NCBI RefSeq assembly: GCF_000014565.1
Contig: NC_008268.1
Coordinates: 1,736,001 to 1,800,000 of the forward strand
Direction: 5' to 3'
DNA length: 64,000 nt
Origin: Rhodococcus jostii RHA1
Lineage (GTDB): Bacteria; Actinomycetota; Actinomycetes; Mycobacteriales; Mycobacteriaceae
Part shown: positions 63,109 to 64,000 of the stretch, piece after piece
How positions within the stretch are numbered: position 1 is the first letter of the stretch
Layout: every line of letters begins with the position of its first letter
The notes under the pieces: generated by a model
Databases searched by the model: none
What the model was told of the DNA's origin: nothing
Seen by the model: the letters and a program-made list of their open reading frames with translations, nothing else
Program-made: the position numbers and the translations under genes

Positions 63109-63312
63109 GTGAAAGCTGGTCCGGGTGGAGCATTCCACAGCGTCCGGCTTCCAGTGGGTGTTCCAGTCTCACCGTCGGCTTTCACACCAAAACACCTGGT
63201 CACGGGGCATTCCGTTCCGCTAATCGGGACCCGCGGTATCGCAAACCGCGCCGAAAGGTCAGTATGAAGGCAAGTAGAACTAATTTGTTCATCTAGGCAA
63301 CGAGGTAGGCAC

Positions 63313-64000
63313 ATGAGCGACGCAGCGCCCATCGGTGACGGGATCTTCCAGATTCCGGTGCCGATCACGGACAACCCCCTCGGTCACACCCTGGTGTACG
63401 CGATGGAATCCCCCGGCGGTCTGATCCTCGTCGACGCCGGTTGGGACGACGACAACGCCTGGAACGGCCTCACCTCCGGACTCGAGGCCATCGGACACTC
63501 GGTGAAGGATGTGGAAGGCGTCGTACTCACGCACTTCCACCCCGACCACACCGGTCTGTGCGGTCGCGTCCGGGAGGCCTCCGGGGCATGGATTGCGATG
63601 CACGAATCCGATCACGGGATGTTCGAGCACATGTCGACCGGTCACGGCCCCGAGTGGTTGCACTTCCAGAAGGAGAACATGACGCGGGCCGGCGCCGCCC
63701 CGGCAGACCTCGAGGCATTCGAGAAGTCCGCGTCGGGGAAGCCGCCTGCGGGTCCCGACTCGGCGCCCGATCGTGTCCTCGTCGACGACGAACTCATTGC
63801 CCTCACCGGCCGCAGCCTGCGCGCCGTCTACACCCCCGGCCACACCCCCGGCCACGTCTGCTTCTACCTGGAAGACGCCGACGTGATGTTCACCGGCGAC
63901 CACGTCCTGCAGAAGACGACGCCGCATGTCGGCAACTTCGTGTACCCACTCGAGGAACGCGACGCGCTGGCCGAGTTCATGGACTCGCTGCGCCGCGTCC
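63313..64000 (+). CDS. metallo-beta-lactamase-fold hydrolase (3' end outside window)
   Basis: The frame starts at ATG 63313 after a GAGG-containing site and stays open to the right edge (about 229 residues). It shows the GLILVDAGW strand, the zinc-binding THFHPDHTG motif, a later TPGHTPGH histidine and FTGDHVL. This is an MBL-fold hydrolase of the glyoxalase II/Rv2300-like broad group; the substrate is unknown. The 3' end lies outside the window. Confidence 0.9.
   Translation, partial: MSDAAPIGDGIFQIPVPITDNPLGHTLVYAMESPGGLILVDAGWDDDNAWNGLTSGLEAIGHSVKDVEGVVLTHFHPDHTGLCGRVREASGAWIAMHESDHGMFEHMSTGHGPEWLHFQKENMTRAGAAPADLEAFEKSASGKPPAGPDSAPDRVLVDDELIALTGRSLRAVYTPGHTPGHVCFYLEDADVMFTGDHVLQKTTPHVGNFVYPLEERDALAEFMDSLRRV

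Noticed and set aside
1..64000. CRISPR array
   Set aside because: No series of regularly spaced short repeats was seen anywhere in the window, and no cas genes were recognised.

Overview
The window is GC-rich DNA with dense, often overlapping genes. Several genes have their closest recognisable relatives in Mycobacterium and Rhodococcus: a LigB-type ATP-dependent ligase, an Rv0805-type cyclic-nucleotide phosphodiesterase, a CpsY/Stealth sugar-phosphate transferase, PPK2, CarD and DUF5709. Many starts also fit the actinobacterial leaderless pattern, with a TANNNT box 6-7 bases before the start codon. A Rhodococcus-like member of the Mycobacteriales is the best guess; no rRNA or species marker is present to fix it.

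Bases 1-16,000 are ordinary chromosome: DNA ligase, a VOC protein, an SDR, an MddA-type methyltransferase, a SWIM/SNF2 helicase, flavin and pyrimidine reductases, Stealth transferase, PPK2, phosphodiesterase, an NfeD-slipin pair and a HugZ-like protein. Bases 16,650-21,700 are a scarred zone: a truncated TM2 gene, a complete IS5-type element, a complete IS701-type element inserted exactly at its edge, the C-terminal half of a type I restriction HsdR, an IS256 remnant, and the N-terminus of a probable McrA-like nuclease cut by that remnant.

Bases 21,720-54,865 hold the most interesting content, a large predicted conflict/defence or stress island in two minus-strand operons with a plus-strand TerD gene between them. 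Operon A (54,865 to 34,432) has ten genes: a small three-helix membrane protein, a secreted and membrane-anchored vWA protein, a giant tubulin/FtsZ-like GTPase, a two-helix membrane protein, a beta-rich Fn3-like protein, a GTPase-associated-protein-1-like protein, a cytosolic vWA-like protein, a zinc-ribbon GTPase, a GIY-YIG nuclease protein and a DUF262-HNH protein. Operon B (33,543 to 21,720) has a PH-like-domain protein, a 1,770-residue SF1 helicase-nuclease with winged helices, an SF2 helicase whose tail resembles sigma region 4, a ParA ATPase, a small unknown protein, and a full sigma-70 factor carrying the same N-terminal PH-like domain as the first gene. My reading (inference) is that operon A senses or assembles at the membrane through NTPases and ends in nuclease effectors, while operon B couples a dedicated sigma factor to helicase/nuclease machinery.

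Bases 54,866-60,000 flank the island with a PASTA-type lipoprotein, a decayed zinc-finger gene, a NERD-helicase, a CoA-binding protein and a second TerD-family gene. A two-part repeated sequence lies upstream of both operon A and the lipoprotein. Bases 60,000-64,000 return to ordinary genes: YjbQ, TetR, CarD, a glycine-rich secreted protein and a metallo-beta-lactamase-fold protein that runs off the right end.
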